A DNA stretch of 64,000 nt, taken from Anaerolineales bacterium (GTDB lineage Bacteria; Chloroflexota; Anaerolineae; Anaerolineales; Villigracilaceae). Position numbers and translations under genes: made by a program. The stretch spans positions 2,728,001-2,792,000 of the forward strand of contig JABTTV010000001.1 in NCBI GenBank assembly GCA_015075725.1, read 5' to 3'. The notes beneath the pieces are model-generated. The model was given only the letters and a program-made list of their open reading frames with translations. It had not been told where the DNA came from and searched no databases. The stretch's first letter is position 1, and the number at the start of each line of letters is the position of its first letter. This document shows, one piece after another, positions 18,094-26,518 of the stretch.

Positions 18094-18582
18094 TTGATTT
18101 CGATCGCGTTGTTCGTTTGCATTGCCATCTCGGCCGGTTCCTTTGCATGGGGTTATTGGCAGGCCGGTTATGGTGGCGTTTCGCGATGGATCGCAGCATT
18201 TGGCATTGTCTGGCTGGCATCTTACTGGCGTAAATGGAAATGGTTTCCGACATTTGCCTTGGGATTATCCCTGTTGCTTGCCGCGATCGGTGTCTGGTTC
18301 GAATTCCATCCCGGATGGATTTTCAGCGGCGCGGCATTTGCCCTGATCGCCTGGGACCTTTCGGAATACCGGGAAAAACTCAAATTCATGCCCAGACGGG
18401 AGGATATTCAAGGCAGAATTCGCCGCCGCATATTGCGAATCAGTATCCTGCTGGTCATGGGATTAACCTTTGTTTCCCTGATCATTTTTTTGGCGGGCCG
18501 ATTTACAAACGATTGGGGATTATTTCTCTTGATTATCATCCTGATCGGTTGTTTGCAGGCAATTTCCTGGGTAAATGGGTAG
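18094..18582 (+). CDS. Small membrane protein, paralogue of 16942-17436
   Basis: 162 residues from TTG at 18094, chosen because ggagg at 18085-18089 sits 4 nt before it and the membrane segment begins at once; the ATG at 17992 lies inside the divergent DUF309 gene. taaaat at 18072-18077 is a possible -10. Four membrane segments in two pairs, with AWDLSEYREKL between them, match the paralogue. No known domain. Confidence 0.72.
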   Translation: MISIALFVCIAISAGSFAWGYWQAGYGGVSRWIAAFGIVWLASYWRKWKWFPTFALGLSLLLAAIGVWFEFHPGWIFSGAAFALIAWDLSEYREKLKFMPRREDIQGRIRRRILRISILLVMGLTFVSLIIFLAGRFTNDWGLFLLIIILIGCLQAISWVNG

Positions 18583-18626
18583 TCTCCCGCTTTAAAAGCG
18601 TTAGATTCCTTAAGCCACTCCTCTGA

Positions 18627-18689
18627 CGTGGATTTTCCCGAACCCGTTGTGCCGATCACAGCGATGCGATTTCAGGAAAATGGCTTCAT
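18627..18689 (-). pseudogene. Remnant of the 5' end of a P-loop ATPase/kinase gene
   Basis: On the minus strand TATAAT (18698-18703) is 8 nt before ATG at 18689, which opens MKPFS and then meets TGA. Directly after the stop, in the same frame, is NRIAVIGTTGSGKST, a Walker A in the usual place 6-15 residues from an N-terminus. Homology ends right after GKST. It looks like the promoter and first ~20 codons of a deleted nucleotide-binding protein. Confidence 0.5.
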
Positions 18690-18718
18690 GGGGTAGGATT
18701 ATAATTCGTGATACGTGA

Positions 18719-18753
18719 TGCGTAATTCGTATTTGCGCATTACGAATTATGCA
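18719..18753. repeat. Dispersed palindrome, gcgtaattcgta type
   Basis: tgcgtaattcgta (18719-18731) and tacgaattatgca (18741-18753) pair at 12 of 13 positions. It lies just before the aminotransferase and creates a spurious N-terminal extension of that frame. Confidence 0.75.
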
Positions 18754-18768
18754 ACCCAAGGAATTCCC

Positions 18769-20133
18769 ATGTTCGACCTTCCTGATAATGAAATTCTCTC
18801 CCTCTCAAAAGAACACGTCTTTTGGACGTGGTCTGCGCAAGCCAGGATTAATCCCATTGCCGTCAAACGCGCGAAAGGCGTCTACTTTTGGGATGTGGAC
18901 GACAAGCGCTATCTTGATTTCAACTCGATGACGATGTGCGTCAACATCGGGCACGGCGACGAGCGCATCATCAAAGCCATGCAGGTGCAGGCAGCCGAAC
19001 TTCCTTACGCCGCTCCCGGCATGACGACGAAGATCCGCGCATTGGCGAGTAAAGCGGTTGCAGATGTCACGCCGAATAAAGCCTTGAGCAAAGTCTTGTT
19101 CACACTCGGCGGCGCGGACGCGAACGAGAACGCCATCAAACTCGCACGCGGATACACCGGTCGCCACAAAATCCTTACACGATATCGTTCGTATCACGGC
19201 GCGACAGCGGGGGCGATGGCGGCGACGGGTGATCCGCGCCGGGTGGCATGGGAGCCGAACCTGATGACGGGCGTGGTGCATTTCCTCGACCCGTATCGTT
19301 ATCGCTCGACTTTCCACCGCACGAACCCGGACATCTCTGAAGAGGAATTCGCTCGGGATTACGTCGATCATTTGGAGGAGATCATCCTTTATGAAGGACC
19401 AGATTCCATTGCGGCGATTTTGATCGAATCTGTCACTGGTACAAACGGAATCATCGTCCCGCCGGATGGATATATGCAGGGCGTGAGAAAGCTCTGCGAC
19501 AAATACGGCATCGTCATGATCTGCGATGAGGTGATGAGCGGCTTCGGGCGGACGGGGAAGTGGTTTGCCGTCGAACACTGGAATGTGATACCGGACATCA
19601 TCACCATGGCGAAGGGACTCACGTCCGCGTATGCGCCGTTGGGCGCGGTGGCGATGAAGCCCGAGATCGCTGCGGCTTTTGACGAGCACGCCTTCGAAAG
19701 CGGTTTGACGTACACATCGCATCCCATTTCGCTGGCGGCGGCGGTGGCGAACATCCAAGCCATGAGGGAGGATAAGCTTGTCGAGCATGCGGCAGGCTTG
19801 GGCGGAGTCTTGAGGCGCATGTTATCCGATCTGGGAGAGGCGCACCCTTCGGTGGGTGAAGTCCGGAGCATCGGTTTATTCGGCATCCTCGAGCTGGTCA
19901 AGGATCGAAAAACGAAGGAACCGATGGCGCCGTGGAACGGCTCGTCGCCGGAAATGACAGCGTTGAGGAAATATTGTCTTGACCACGGTTTGTTTCTGTA
20001 CACACACTGGCATACTGTATTGATCATTCCGCCGTTGATCATCAATGAAAGGGAGTTGATAGAGGGAATGACCGTGCTGGATGAAGCGTTGAAGATTACC
20101 GATAAAAGTGCGGTCAGGCAACAGGACGTATAG
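18769..20133 (+). CDS. Class III PLP-dependent aminotransferase
   Basis: 454 residues from ATG at 18769 (aagga site 8 nt upstream); the frame extends to 18715, but that part is the palindromic repeat. Class III marks: GADANENAIKLAR, the RSYHGAT block, ICDEVMSGFGRTGKWFA, and the PLP lysine in MAKGLTSAYAPLG (Lys282). The closest general types are taurine/beta-alanine-type omega-aminotransferases that use pyruvate or 2-oxoglutarate; the amino donor cannot be fixed from sequence. Cytosolic. No operon partner. A two-sided hairpin follows at 20170-20203. Confidence 0.93.
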   Translation: MFDLPDNEILSLSKEHVFWTWSAQARINPIAVKRAKGVYFWDVDDKRYLDFNSMTMCVNIGHGDERIIKAMQVQAAELPYAAPGMTTKIRALASKAVADVTPNKALSKVLFTLGGADANENAIKLARGYTGRHKILTRYRSYHGATAGAMAATGDPRRVAWEPNLMTGVVHFLDPYRYRSTFHRTNPDISEEEFARDYVDHLEEIILYEGPDSIAAILIESVTGTNGIIVPPDGYMQGVRKLCDKYGIVMICDEVMSGFGRTGKWFAVEHWNVIPDIITMAKGLTSAYAPLGAVAMKPEIAAAFDEHAFESGLTYTSHPISLAAAVANIQAMREDKLVEHAAGLGGVLRRMLSDLGEAHPSVGEVRSIGLFGILELVKDRKTKEPMAPWNGSSPEMTALRKYCLDHGLFLYTHWHTVLIIPPLIINERELIEGMTVLDEALKITDKSAVRQQDV

Positions 20134-20169
20134 GAAAGACCCGCAAAAGATAATAAAGGGATATGACAA

Positions 20170-20203
20170 GAAGACCTCCGAAAATATGCTTTCGGAGGTC
20201 TTC
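20170..20203. terminator. Hairpin between convergent genes (palindromic family B)
   Basis: gaagacctccgaaa (20170-20183) pairs perfectly with tttcggaggtcttc (20190-20203) over a 6-nt loop. It sits between the ends of two converging genes and could end both transcripts, though neither side has a long T run. Confidence 0.65.
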
Positions 20204-20228
20204 CGTTAATCATCAATCTGCCCGGTCT

Positions 20229-23200
20229 TTATTCGCTTTGCACCTCCACCAGCACGGCGCGGATGATGCGGCGGAAGAAATATGTGTCACTGGAAGGCAG
20301 ATAGAACTGGCAGGTGATCAGGGTGAGATAGGATTGGTCTTCGAGATGCTCGAAGGCAAAACTGGTGGTGTAGGGACGCGAGAGCCTCGAATTGCGCACT
20401 TCGAAGATGTACTTCTCATCGTACAGGTGGACGATGATCTGGTCGCCGTATTTGAGTTTTTTCAAGTTCGCGAACGGACCATCCAACCCGTCTGCATTGG
20501 TGACGTGGGCCGTGACGACCGAGTTGCCTTCCCAGGTCGGGAACGCGGTTCCATTGAGCCAGCCGACGTTATTGGCGAGCCAGGTCACATCCCAATCGTC
20601 TTCTGTGGAAAGCGGCACACCGACGATCGGGGTTCTCACGCCGATAGCTGGGATTTCGATCCATAAGTCGCCGAGGTCGGCATACGTCACGTCAGACGGC
20701 TGCTCAGGGAGGATTGTGACGCGGTTCGGAGCAAAACCGGTGGCGGGCAATGCGGCAAGATCGCGGGCTGAAATTCTCGAGTCGTCGCCTCCTCGTCCTC
20801 CACCTCCTCCGCCACTGGCAGGCGCAACGACTTGGAAGTTGCGGGCGAAGTCGGTTCCGGCTGCGCCATTCCCAGCCAGCGCAACCGTCGGATCGGCTGC
20901 TAAAACAATAGATGTGGTTCCACAGACGTAAAGGCGATAATATCCTGGTGTTGTCAGCGGGGCGCTAAGGTTGAGTGTGGCAATAAATGGTCCGGAACCG
21001 CCGCCATTGCTATACGTCACAGAGGTAACGTTCGGGATATTCACATCCGGCGCAACCGCATTTGGACAGCCGAGGGTGTTGAATGCACCCGTGGCTGAAC
21101 GGACCAAAAGATAGTTGGCAGGGTTGGTGGCATCGTCTGCGAAGTTGACCAGGTCAGCGGGATCGTCATACACGTCCCAGTTGAATTCGACGAGAAGCTG
21201 CGTAACGTTGAGCGAGCTTGGGATGACCTCGTTCTCTGTGACGCTTGCATCCCCGGTATCGGGATTGGAATTCACATTCGGAATGAGCAGGACCGGGATA
21301 TCATCGTCATTGAAGAAGGTACAGGTGACGTTTTCGCCCAGAGCAAGAGCCAGTCCATCGCTTCCGTCTGGGTCGGTTCCGCCGATGCAGGTGATGGCCG
21401 TATTGGTATAACCGGATGGGCCGCTTTCAGTGAGCGTAAAGAAACCCGCGCTTACACCTGCCCCGGTGATGGTTAAATCTCCCTCAACGCCACTTATGTT
21501 TGTCGGGCCTGCTGCGCTCAATGTCCAGTCTGTGTCAATTGCGGTGCCTATATTGTTGTTGGTCACGTCCTTGGCAAGTGTCAAGGTTGCGCCAATGTCG
21601 TCATTGAAGAAAGTACAGGTGACGTTCTCGCCGGGGTCAAGATCCAGCCCATCGGAACCGTCTGTGTCAAGCCCGCCGATGCAGGTGATCGCGGTATTGG
21701 TGTAGCCTGCAGGACCTGTCTCGAATAGTGAGTATGAGCCTGCATTCACTGTTACATTGGTGATGGAGGGGTCAGATTCCACTCCGCTGATGAGATTGGG
21801 GCTGGGGTTTACTGTACTAAGTGTCCAGTCGCCATCGACCGAACTTCCTCCATCGTTATTGGTTATGTCCTTGAGCAGGGTCAACGTCGGGGCAATGTCA
21901 TCATTCGTGATGGTACAGGTTGCCGTTTCACCCAGGGCGAGCGTTATCGTGTCGCCATCAACTTGCGTTCCACCTGCGCACACCCAGGCGCTGGCGGAAT
22001 ATCCGGAAGGACCCGTCTCTGATAGATCATAGGTACCGGCATCGAATGTTGCGTCACTTACAACATCGGTATTACCCGCGGCACCAGCACCACTCAAGGT
22101 TGCTGGAATTGTGGCGGGATTTCCTGTCGCTGTCAGAATCCAATCAGATTCAACAGTCGCGCCGCCGTTATCGTTTGTCAAAATCTTGTCCAATGTGAGC
22201 GTGGGGGCGATATCATCATTAGTGATAATACATGTGACGCTATCTCCCGACGCCAAGGTGATTTGGTCATCGTCGGTTTGGCTCCCACCGACAAAGCCCG
22301 AACAACTCCAAATGCCGGTTGTGCCATAGCCGGCGGGTCCGCCGCTCTCACTGAGGGTGTAATCACCGGCGATAACCGTAACATTTGTAATTGCCGCATC
22401 GCCTTCCACGCCGCTGATAGCGGAGGGTCCGTTGGCGCTCAGTGTCCACGCATTATCCAAGGCGGTGCCGCCATTATCATTGACGACGGTCTTTTGGAGC
22501 GTCAAAGTCGCTGTCGGCGCTTCATAAGAGCCGATCTCACAATTGAGACCCACTGGTCGTGTAACACCATTTTGGGATTGGTTATTGGTGGTGGCCGCAG
22601 TCGCACAGACTGCGTTATTACCCGTATTTAGCGCAGGGCTGCTAATATTAAGGGTGAAATAGCTTGGAGTTCCAGCCAAACCTCCAAGAAGTGGATCACT
22701 ATTGGTGAACCCACCACCACAATCTATTGCTGGGAAGGAAATATTATTTCCGCCATCAGTAATGGTGCCACCGCAGTTACCCGCCGCCCCATTTTCTGTC
22801 CCGCTATTCAGAATCGTATTAGCAATCGTAAGTGTGCCGCCATTTTGGAAGACATTTCCGCCATCAGCGGCACCTGTGCCTGTATCTGATACGCTATTCC
22901 CAGAAAAGGTGGCGTTATGAATAATCGCATTATCATTGGACCAAACGGCGCCGCCTTGGGCGTTTCCAGCGGCTGCACCCGTCTCACTCGTGGAATTTCC
23001 CGAGAAGGTCACATTTGCCAATACAAAATTTGCCCCAGAGTTGGCAATGGCACCACCGCGTGCATTATTATTGAATGTGTTGGTCACGGTGTTGCCGATA
23101 AACGTTGAAAGCCGGATAGTTGTGCCATCTGCGGTTGCGTTGTTTTGTATGGCTCCACCATCGTTGTTTGGTGAAATGCCCGTAACAGAATTGTTTTGGA

Positions 23201-24851
23201 AAAGGCTGTTCGTAATTGTTGCAGGATTGGCATTGTTAACGATCGCGCCACCGTCATCACTGGCTGTGTTGCCTGTGAATGTGCTGTTGCTCACATTGAG
23301 GCTGGCTAATGCACTGGCGACCACTAGCGCACCGCCATTTGTAAGCGCTGTATTATTTTGGAAGATTGAATTCGTTACTGAGAGGGGAGAATTGCCGTTA
23401 AAATAGATGGCACCACCACCGACACCTGCCGAATTGTTGGCAAAATTTACCCCGCTGGTATTTCCTATCGTAAGTGTGCCATTTGCACCAACAGCAATGC
23501 CGCCCCCATTGCCGGTGGCAGAATTGCCGGCAAACCCGCCGCCATTGATTTGCACAATTCCAGCGTCTATGTAAAGACCCGCGCCATCATCGATGCCTGC
23601 GTTGTTCTGGTTGTTGAAGTTGGTATTATCCACAGTCGCAGTTCCGGTAGCGCTGACAAGGTAAATGGCACCACCATCGCCCAATCCGGATGAATAATTG
23701 CCGTCGAAAGTGCTTCCGGAAATACTCAAAGTGTTTTGGGTATGCCAAATGGCACCGCCATTGGCGACCGCAGAATTGTTTGTAAAAGTGGAATTAGTGA
23801 GTGTGAAGTTACCGCCACTGCGGATCGCGCCGGCGTTCCCAATAACGGCTGTGTTATTCGTAAACGTGGAGTTCGAGACCGTGAACGTGCCGGCTGCGGT
23901 TGTGTAAAAGAGCGCGCCTCCAAAGGAACCGGAATTGCCGGTAAATATGCCGGTGACAATCAGAGTGCCAGCGTCATTGGAAATTGCCCCCCCATTACCA
24001 GATGAAGAATTATTGGCAAAAGTAACAGGGGAGATATTTCCGATGGTAAGCGAGCCGCCATCTTGAAAGATGGCACCGCCATCCCCGTTGGTTGTGCTGT
24101 TGCCCGTAAAGTTTCCGCCGTTGATTTCCAGCGTTCCAGCCAGGAGATGGATTGCCGCCCCGTTGTCGATGGCGACGTTGTTCTGATTGGTGAACACGCT
24201 GTCGGTAATCGTCATGGTGCCTGTGCCGTTGGCGATATAAACCGCTCCGCCGTCATTCTGGGTATAGTTGCCGTTGAAGGTGCTGTTGGAGACGCTGAAT
24301 GTTCCCGCGGTATGGTAGATCCCGCCGCCATTGTTAGCGGCATTCGTAATGTTTCGGTTGGTGTTGAACGTGGAGGAACTCACTGTAAGCCCGACCCCGC
24401 CCGCATACAGGATCGCGCCGCCGTTCCCGTTGACCTGGCCGTTCGACAGGGTGATATTTTGGACGGTGAATGCGCCGCCGGTCACGTTGAAAATTCGAAA
24501 TGCTCCACCTCCATCCACTACCACATCGCCACCGCCATCGATGATCAATCCATCGGCGTCTGCGATGGCTGGCAGTGCAGCGCCTGCAACAGTAATGGTG
24601 GTAACTGCCGCTGAAAATTGAATTATATCTACACCTGTTCCTGCAATGCAGTCCGGGATGGTCGCAGCATCATTATTAGCATTGATGATCGCTTCTCGTA
24701 GGGAACACTGTCCATCAACAGCAACTGCTCCACCTGCATTGGTGGTTACAGTTAGGGTGGCCGCCCGCGCGCGCGGGACCGGCATCATTGATAAGGCAAT
24801 GATTACGATCAGACTAGCCGAAAATAACTTTTGGAAAAGCAATTTATTCAT
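20229..24851 (-). CDS. Giant surface beta-helix protein with LPATG motif and fused C-terminal sortase domain
   Basis: 1540 residues. Signal peptide (1-30, ARA end); CSLREAI motif near residue 48, the hallmark of CSLREA-type surface proteins; a long Pmp-like right-handed beta-helix (about 80-760) with repeated GGAI and FxxNxA/SxFxxN units; four prealbumin-like repeats of about 100 residues (about 780-1184), each ending in TCxIxNDD or TCTFFNDD; an Ig-like domain from 1185; a Gly-rich linker; LPATG at 1368-1372 (20736-20750); then a sortase domain. The sortase has His1449 in VVTAHV...GPFANL, Cys1514 in TLITC and Arg1527/1528 in FFRR, the His-Cys-Arg triad of class D/E/F-like enzymes. A sorting signal normally sits in a different protein and is followed by a membrane helix; here it leads straight into the enzyme. 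A gagga ribosome site precedes ATG 24851. Function inferred: self-processing or self-linking adhesin. Confidence 0.88.
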   Translation of the reverse strand: MNKLLFQKLFSASLIVIIALSMMPVPRARAATLTVTTNAGGAVAVDGQCSLREAIINANNDAATIPDCIAGTGVDIIQFSAAVTTITVAGAALPAIADADGLIIDGGGDVVVDGGGAFRIFNVTGGAFTVQNITLSNGQVNGNGGAILYAGGVGLTVSSSTFNTNRNITNAANNGGGIYHTAGTFSVSNSTFNGNYTQNDGGAVYIANGTGTMTITDSVFTNQNNVAIDNGAAIHLLAGTLEINGGNFTGNSTTNGDGGAIFQDGGSLTIGNISPVTFANNSSSGNGGAISNDAGTLIVTGIFTGNSGSFGGALFYTTAAGTFTVSNSTFTNNTAVIGNAGAIRSGGNFTLTNSTFTNNSAVANGGAIWHTQNTLSISGSTFDGNYSSGLGDGGAIYLVSATGTATVDNTNFNNQNNAGIDDGAGLYIDAGIVQINGGGFAGNSATGNGGGIAVGANGTLTIGNTSGVNFANNSAGVGGGAIYFNGNSPLSVTNSIFQNNTALTNGGALVVASALASLNVSNSTFTGNTASDDGGAIVNNANPATITNSLFQNNSVTGISPNNDGGAIQNNATADGTTIRLSTFIGNTVTNTFNNNARGGAIANSGANFVLANVTFSGNSTSETGAAAGNAQGGAVWSNDNAIIHNATFSGNSVSDTGTGAADGGNVFQNGGTLTIANTILNSGTENGAAGNCGGTITDGGNNISFPAIDCGGGFTNSDPLLGGLAGTPSYFTLNISSPALNTGNNAVCATAATTNNQSQNGVTRPVGLNCEIGSYEAPTATLTLQKTVVNDNGGTALDNAWTLSANGPSAISGVEGDAAITNVTVIAGDYTLSESGGPAGYGTTGIWSCSGFVGGSQTDDDQITLASGDSVTCIITNDDIAPTLTLDKILTNDNGGATVESDWILTATGNPATIPATLSGAGAAGNTDVVSDATFDAGTYDLSETGPSGYSASAWVCAGGTQVDGDTITLALGETATCTITNDDIAPTLTLLKDITNNDGGSSVDGDWTLSTVNPSPNLISGVESDPSITNVTVNAGSYSLFETGPAGYTNTAITCIGGLDTDGSDGLDLDPGENVTCTFFNDDIGATLTLAKDVTNNNIGTAIDTDWTLSAAGPTNISGVEGDLTITGAGVSAGFFTLTESGPSGYTNTAITCIGGTDPDGSDGLALALGENVTCTFFNDDDIPVLLIPNVNSNPDTGDASVTENEVIPSSLNVTQLLVEFNWDVYDDPADLVNFADDATNPANYLLVRSATGAFNTLGCPNAVAPDVNIPNVTSVTYSNGGGSGPFIATLNLSAPLTTPGYYRLYVCGTTSIVLAADPTVALAGNGAAGTDFARNFQVVAPASGGGGGGRGGDDSRISARDLAALPATGFAPNRVTILPEQPSDVTYADLGDLWIEIPAIGVRTPIVGVPLSTEDDWDVTWLANNVGWLNGTAFPTWEGNSVVTAHVTNADGLDGPFANLKKLKYGDQIIVHLYDEKYIFEVRNSRLSRPYTTSFAFEHLEDQSYLTLITCQFYLPSSDTYFFRRIIRAVLVEVQSE

Positions 24852-24902
24852 TTATATGTCCTCGCTACCATGTGTCGGATAAAAATTATTACTCGAGGCG
24901 AG

Positions 24903-25136
24903 TTAATAGGGCAATAATGATCCCGTGCCCACTTTGAGCACAACCGCCGCTTTGCGCAGGTTGCTCAATTGCACGTTATTGTCGTTGAAATTTTGGAACT
25001 GTTCGTATTCGCCGCGCCAGATCTTAATGGCGGTCGGCTCGCTGCATCCCAATTTGCGCATTTCCCCGATGAACTCGTCGTAGGACATATTGATCCTCGC
25101 CGCAAGTTCCTGTACGCGAGTGGAGTTATTTGACAT
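24903..25136 (-). CDS. Small putative helix-turn-helix regulator
   Basis: 77 residues, no firm family. The order of amphipathic helices (VQELAARINMSYDEFIGEM, then SEPTAIKIWRGEY, then SNLRKAAVVLKVGTGSLL) resembles a small Cro/C1-like or phage-type HTH protein, with the second block at the recognition helix. It lies 51 bp upstream of the giant sortase gene on the same strand and may be co-transcribed or control it. Two inverted repeats in the divergent spacer (25208-25226, 25266-25280) are possible operators. AT-richer than its neighbours. Confidence 0.6.
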   Translation of the reverse strand: MSNNSTRVQELAARINMSYDEFIGEMRKLGCSEPTAIKIWRGEYEQFQNFNDNNVQLSNLRKAAVVLKVGTGSLLPY

Positions 25137-25338
25137 CTAAGCATTCCTCGGACTACAGGGTATAAATGGATTTATAAATTAATTTCTATAATTGAATACA
25201 AAAATAAGTAACTGGACTACAGTTACCTTTCAAATGTGTAAAGTATGGGGTAATTTTAATGCAACTTGACAGTATGTCAATGTATTTTCCTTCACAAAAT
25301 GGCTGTTAGAATTCCTCGAATGATTGGAGGCAACCTTC
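25137..25338. promoter_or_regulatory. AT-rich divergent spacer with two operator-like palindromes
   Basis: Two perfect inverted repeats: gtaactg-gacta-cagttac (25208-25226) and ttgac-agtat-gtcaa (25266-25280). ggactacag also occurs twice as a direct repeat (25149 and 25214 regions). They lie between the small HTH gene and pncC. tagaat at 25307-25312 may be the pncC -10. Confidence 0.45.
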
Positions 25339-25818
25339 ATGTCCTTGGAATTGCGTATAGGCAATATTTATAACGAAAAACGCTTTACTCTCGCGGTGGC
25401 GGAATCCTGCACTGGCGGCCTGATCGCGAATCGCATCACCGATGTAGCGGGTTCGTCTGCCTACTTTTTGGGAGGCGTGGTGGCTTATTCCTATGAAGCC
25501 AAAGCCGCCTTGCTCGGCGTATCATGGGATACATTGAACACACATGGGGCGGTTTCCAAAGAAACCGTCATCGAAATGGCGCTCGGCGCGCGGAAAATAT
25601 TCAATGCCGATATTGCCGTCAGCGTGAGCGGGATCGCCGGACCCGGCGGCGGCACCGAAGAAAAACCCGTCGGCACCACCTGGATCGGCTTGGTGACGAA
25701 AGACGGCGAATGGGCGCGTCATTTCGTTTGGGATGGCGACCGTATCGAAAACAAACTGCTTTCAAGCGATGCCGCTTTGCAATTCCTACTTGATCTTCTT
25801 GAGGAAAAACTGCGATGA
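25339..25818 (+). CDS. pncC: Stand-alone CinA C-terminal domain, nicotinamide-nucleotide amidase
   Basis: 159 residues from ATG 25339 with a ttggagg site; a TTG five codons earlier is less likely because it lies at the ribosome site. Complete CinA_C signature: AVAESCTGG with catalytic Ser23, [17 protein letters not shown], and [17 protein letters not shown]. It deamidates nicotinamide mononucleotide to nicotinate mononucleotide in NAD recycling. It overlaps the following nucleosidase by ATGA. The separate full-length CinA at 54016 has a decayed copy of this domain. Confidence 0.93.
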   Translation: MSLELRIGNIYNEKRFTLAVAESCTGGLIANRITDVAGSSAYFLGGVVAYSYEAKAALLGVSWDTLNTHGAVSKETVIEMALGARKIFNADIAVSVSGIAGPGGGTEEKPVGTTWIGLVTKDGEWARHFVWDGDRIENKLLSSDAALQFLLDLLEEKLR

Positions 25819-26489
25819 AGATCGCCGTCATTATTTCCGCCATTGCCGAATGGAAAGCGGTAAAGGAAATTTATCCCGCGCTCGCTATCGAATCGTCCCC
25901 TTATGGCGAAACCGCCAGGATGAACCTCCATGGTTTTGATATTGAGTTATTTCACAGCGGCTGGGGCAAGATCGCCTCGGCAGGCGCGATGCAATACGTG
26001 ATCGACCATGACAAACCCGACCTCATTGTCAATCTCGGGACCTGTGGCGGCTTTGAAGGTTTGACATATCTGGGCGATATTGTTCTCGTCGAGCGTACCT
26101 TCATTTACGATATCGTCGAATTGATAGGCGACCTCAACATCGTGGACTATTACGCCTCAAGACTCGATTTGAGCTTTATCCCCGAACCATATCCATATCC
26201 TGTCCGGCGCGGGATTCTCGCCTCTGCCGACAGCGACCTGCCGCCTGCGAAGATCACCTATCTCAAATCGATGGGTGCCATCGCCGGGGATTGGGAATCG
26301 GGCGCGCTGGCATGGGTGGCAAAAAAGAACGACGCGCGATTGTTGATTCTACGAGGCGTCAGCGACCTGGTAAATGAAGAAGCGGGAGAGGCGTATGACA
26401 ACCTGCCATTGTTCGAGGAGCGCACGAAGGGCATCATGCAGACCCTGTTCGATCAGCTTCCCGATTGGTTAAAGTGTATTAAGACCTGA
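25815..26489 (+). CDS. MTA/SAH nucleosidase-like nucleoside phosphorylase-family protein
   Basis: 224 residues of the PNP/UDP phosphorylase family. [13 protein letters not shown] is the glycine-rich nucleobase/phosphate region, [15 protein letters not shown] carries the substrate-binding Glu block, and [11 protein letters not shown] carries the catalytic Asp. This arrangement fits nucleosidases that hydrolyse methylthioadenosine or S-adenosylhomocysteine, the by-products of SpeE and methyltransferases. Translationally coupled to pncC (4-nt overlap). Its last two codons and stop (aag acc tga, 26481-26489) are supplied by a palindromic repeat, so the C-terminus was probably rewritten by repeat insertion. 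Confidence 0.82.
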   Translation: MKIAVIISAIAEWKAVKEIYPALAIESSPYGETARMNLHGFDIELFHSGWGKIASAGAMQYVIDHDKPDLIVNLGTCGGFEGLTYLGDIVLVERTFIYDIVELIGDLNIVDYYASRLDLSFIPEPYPYPVRRGILASADSDLPPAKITYLKSMGAIAGDWESGALAWVAKKNDARLLILRGVSDLVNEEAGEAYDNLPLFEERTKGIMQTLFDQLPDWLKCIKT

Positions 26490-26515
26490 CAGATTTTCAA
26501 AACCTGTCAGGTCTT
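26481..26515. repeat. Dispersed palindrome, gacctgac family, copy 2
   Basis: aagacctgacagatttt-c-aaaacctgtcaggtctt. It overlaps the 3' end of the nucleosidase gene and lies 3 bp from the end of the convergent serpin gene; it may serve as a bidirectional terminator. Confidence 0.88.
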
Positions 26516-26518
26516 TGC

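Noticed and set aside
20900..24500. Tandem DNA repeats that could suggest CRISPR or satellite
   Set aside because: They are imperfect coding repeats of beta-helix and prealbumin-like units, in frame throughout.
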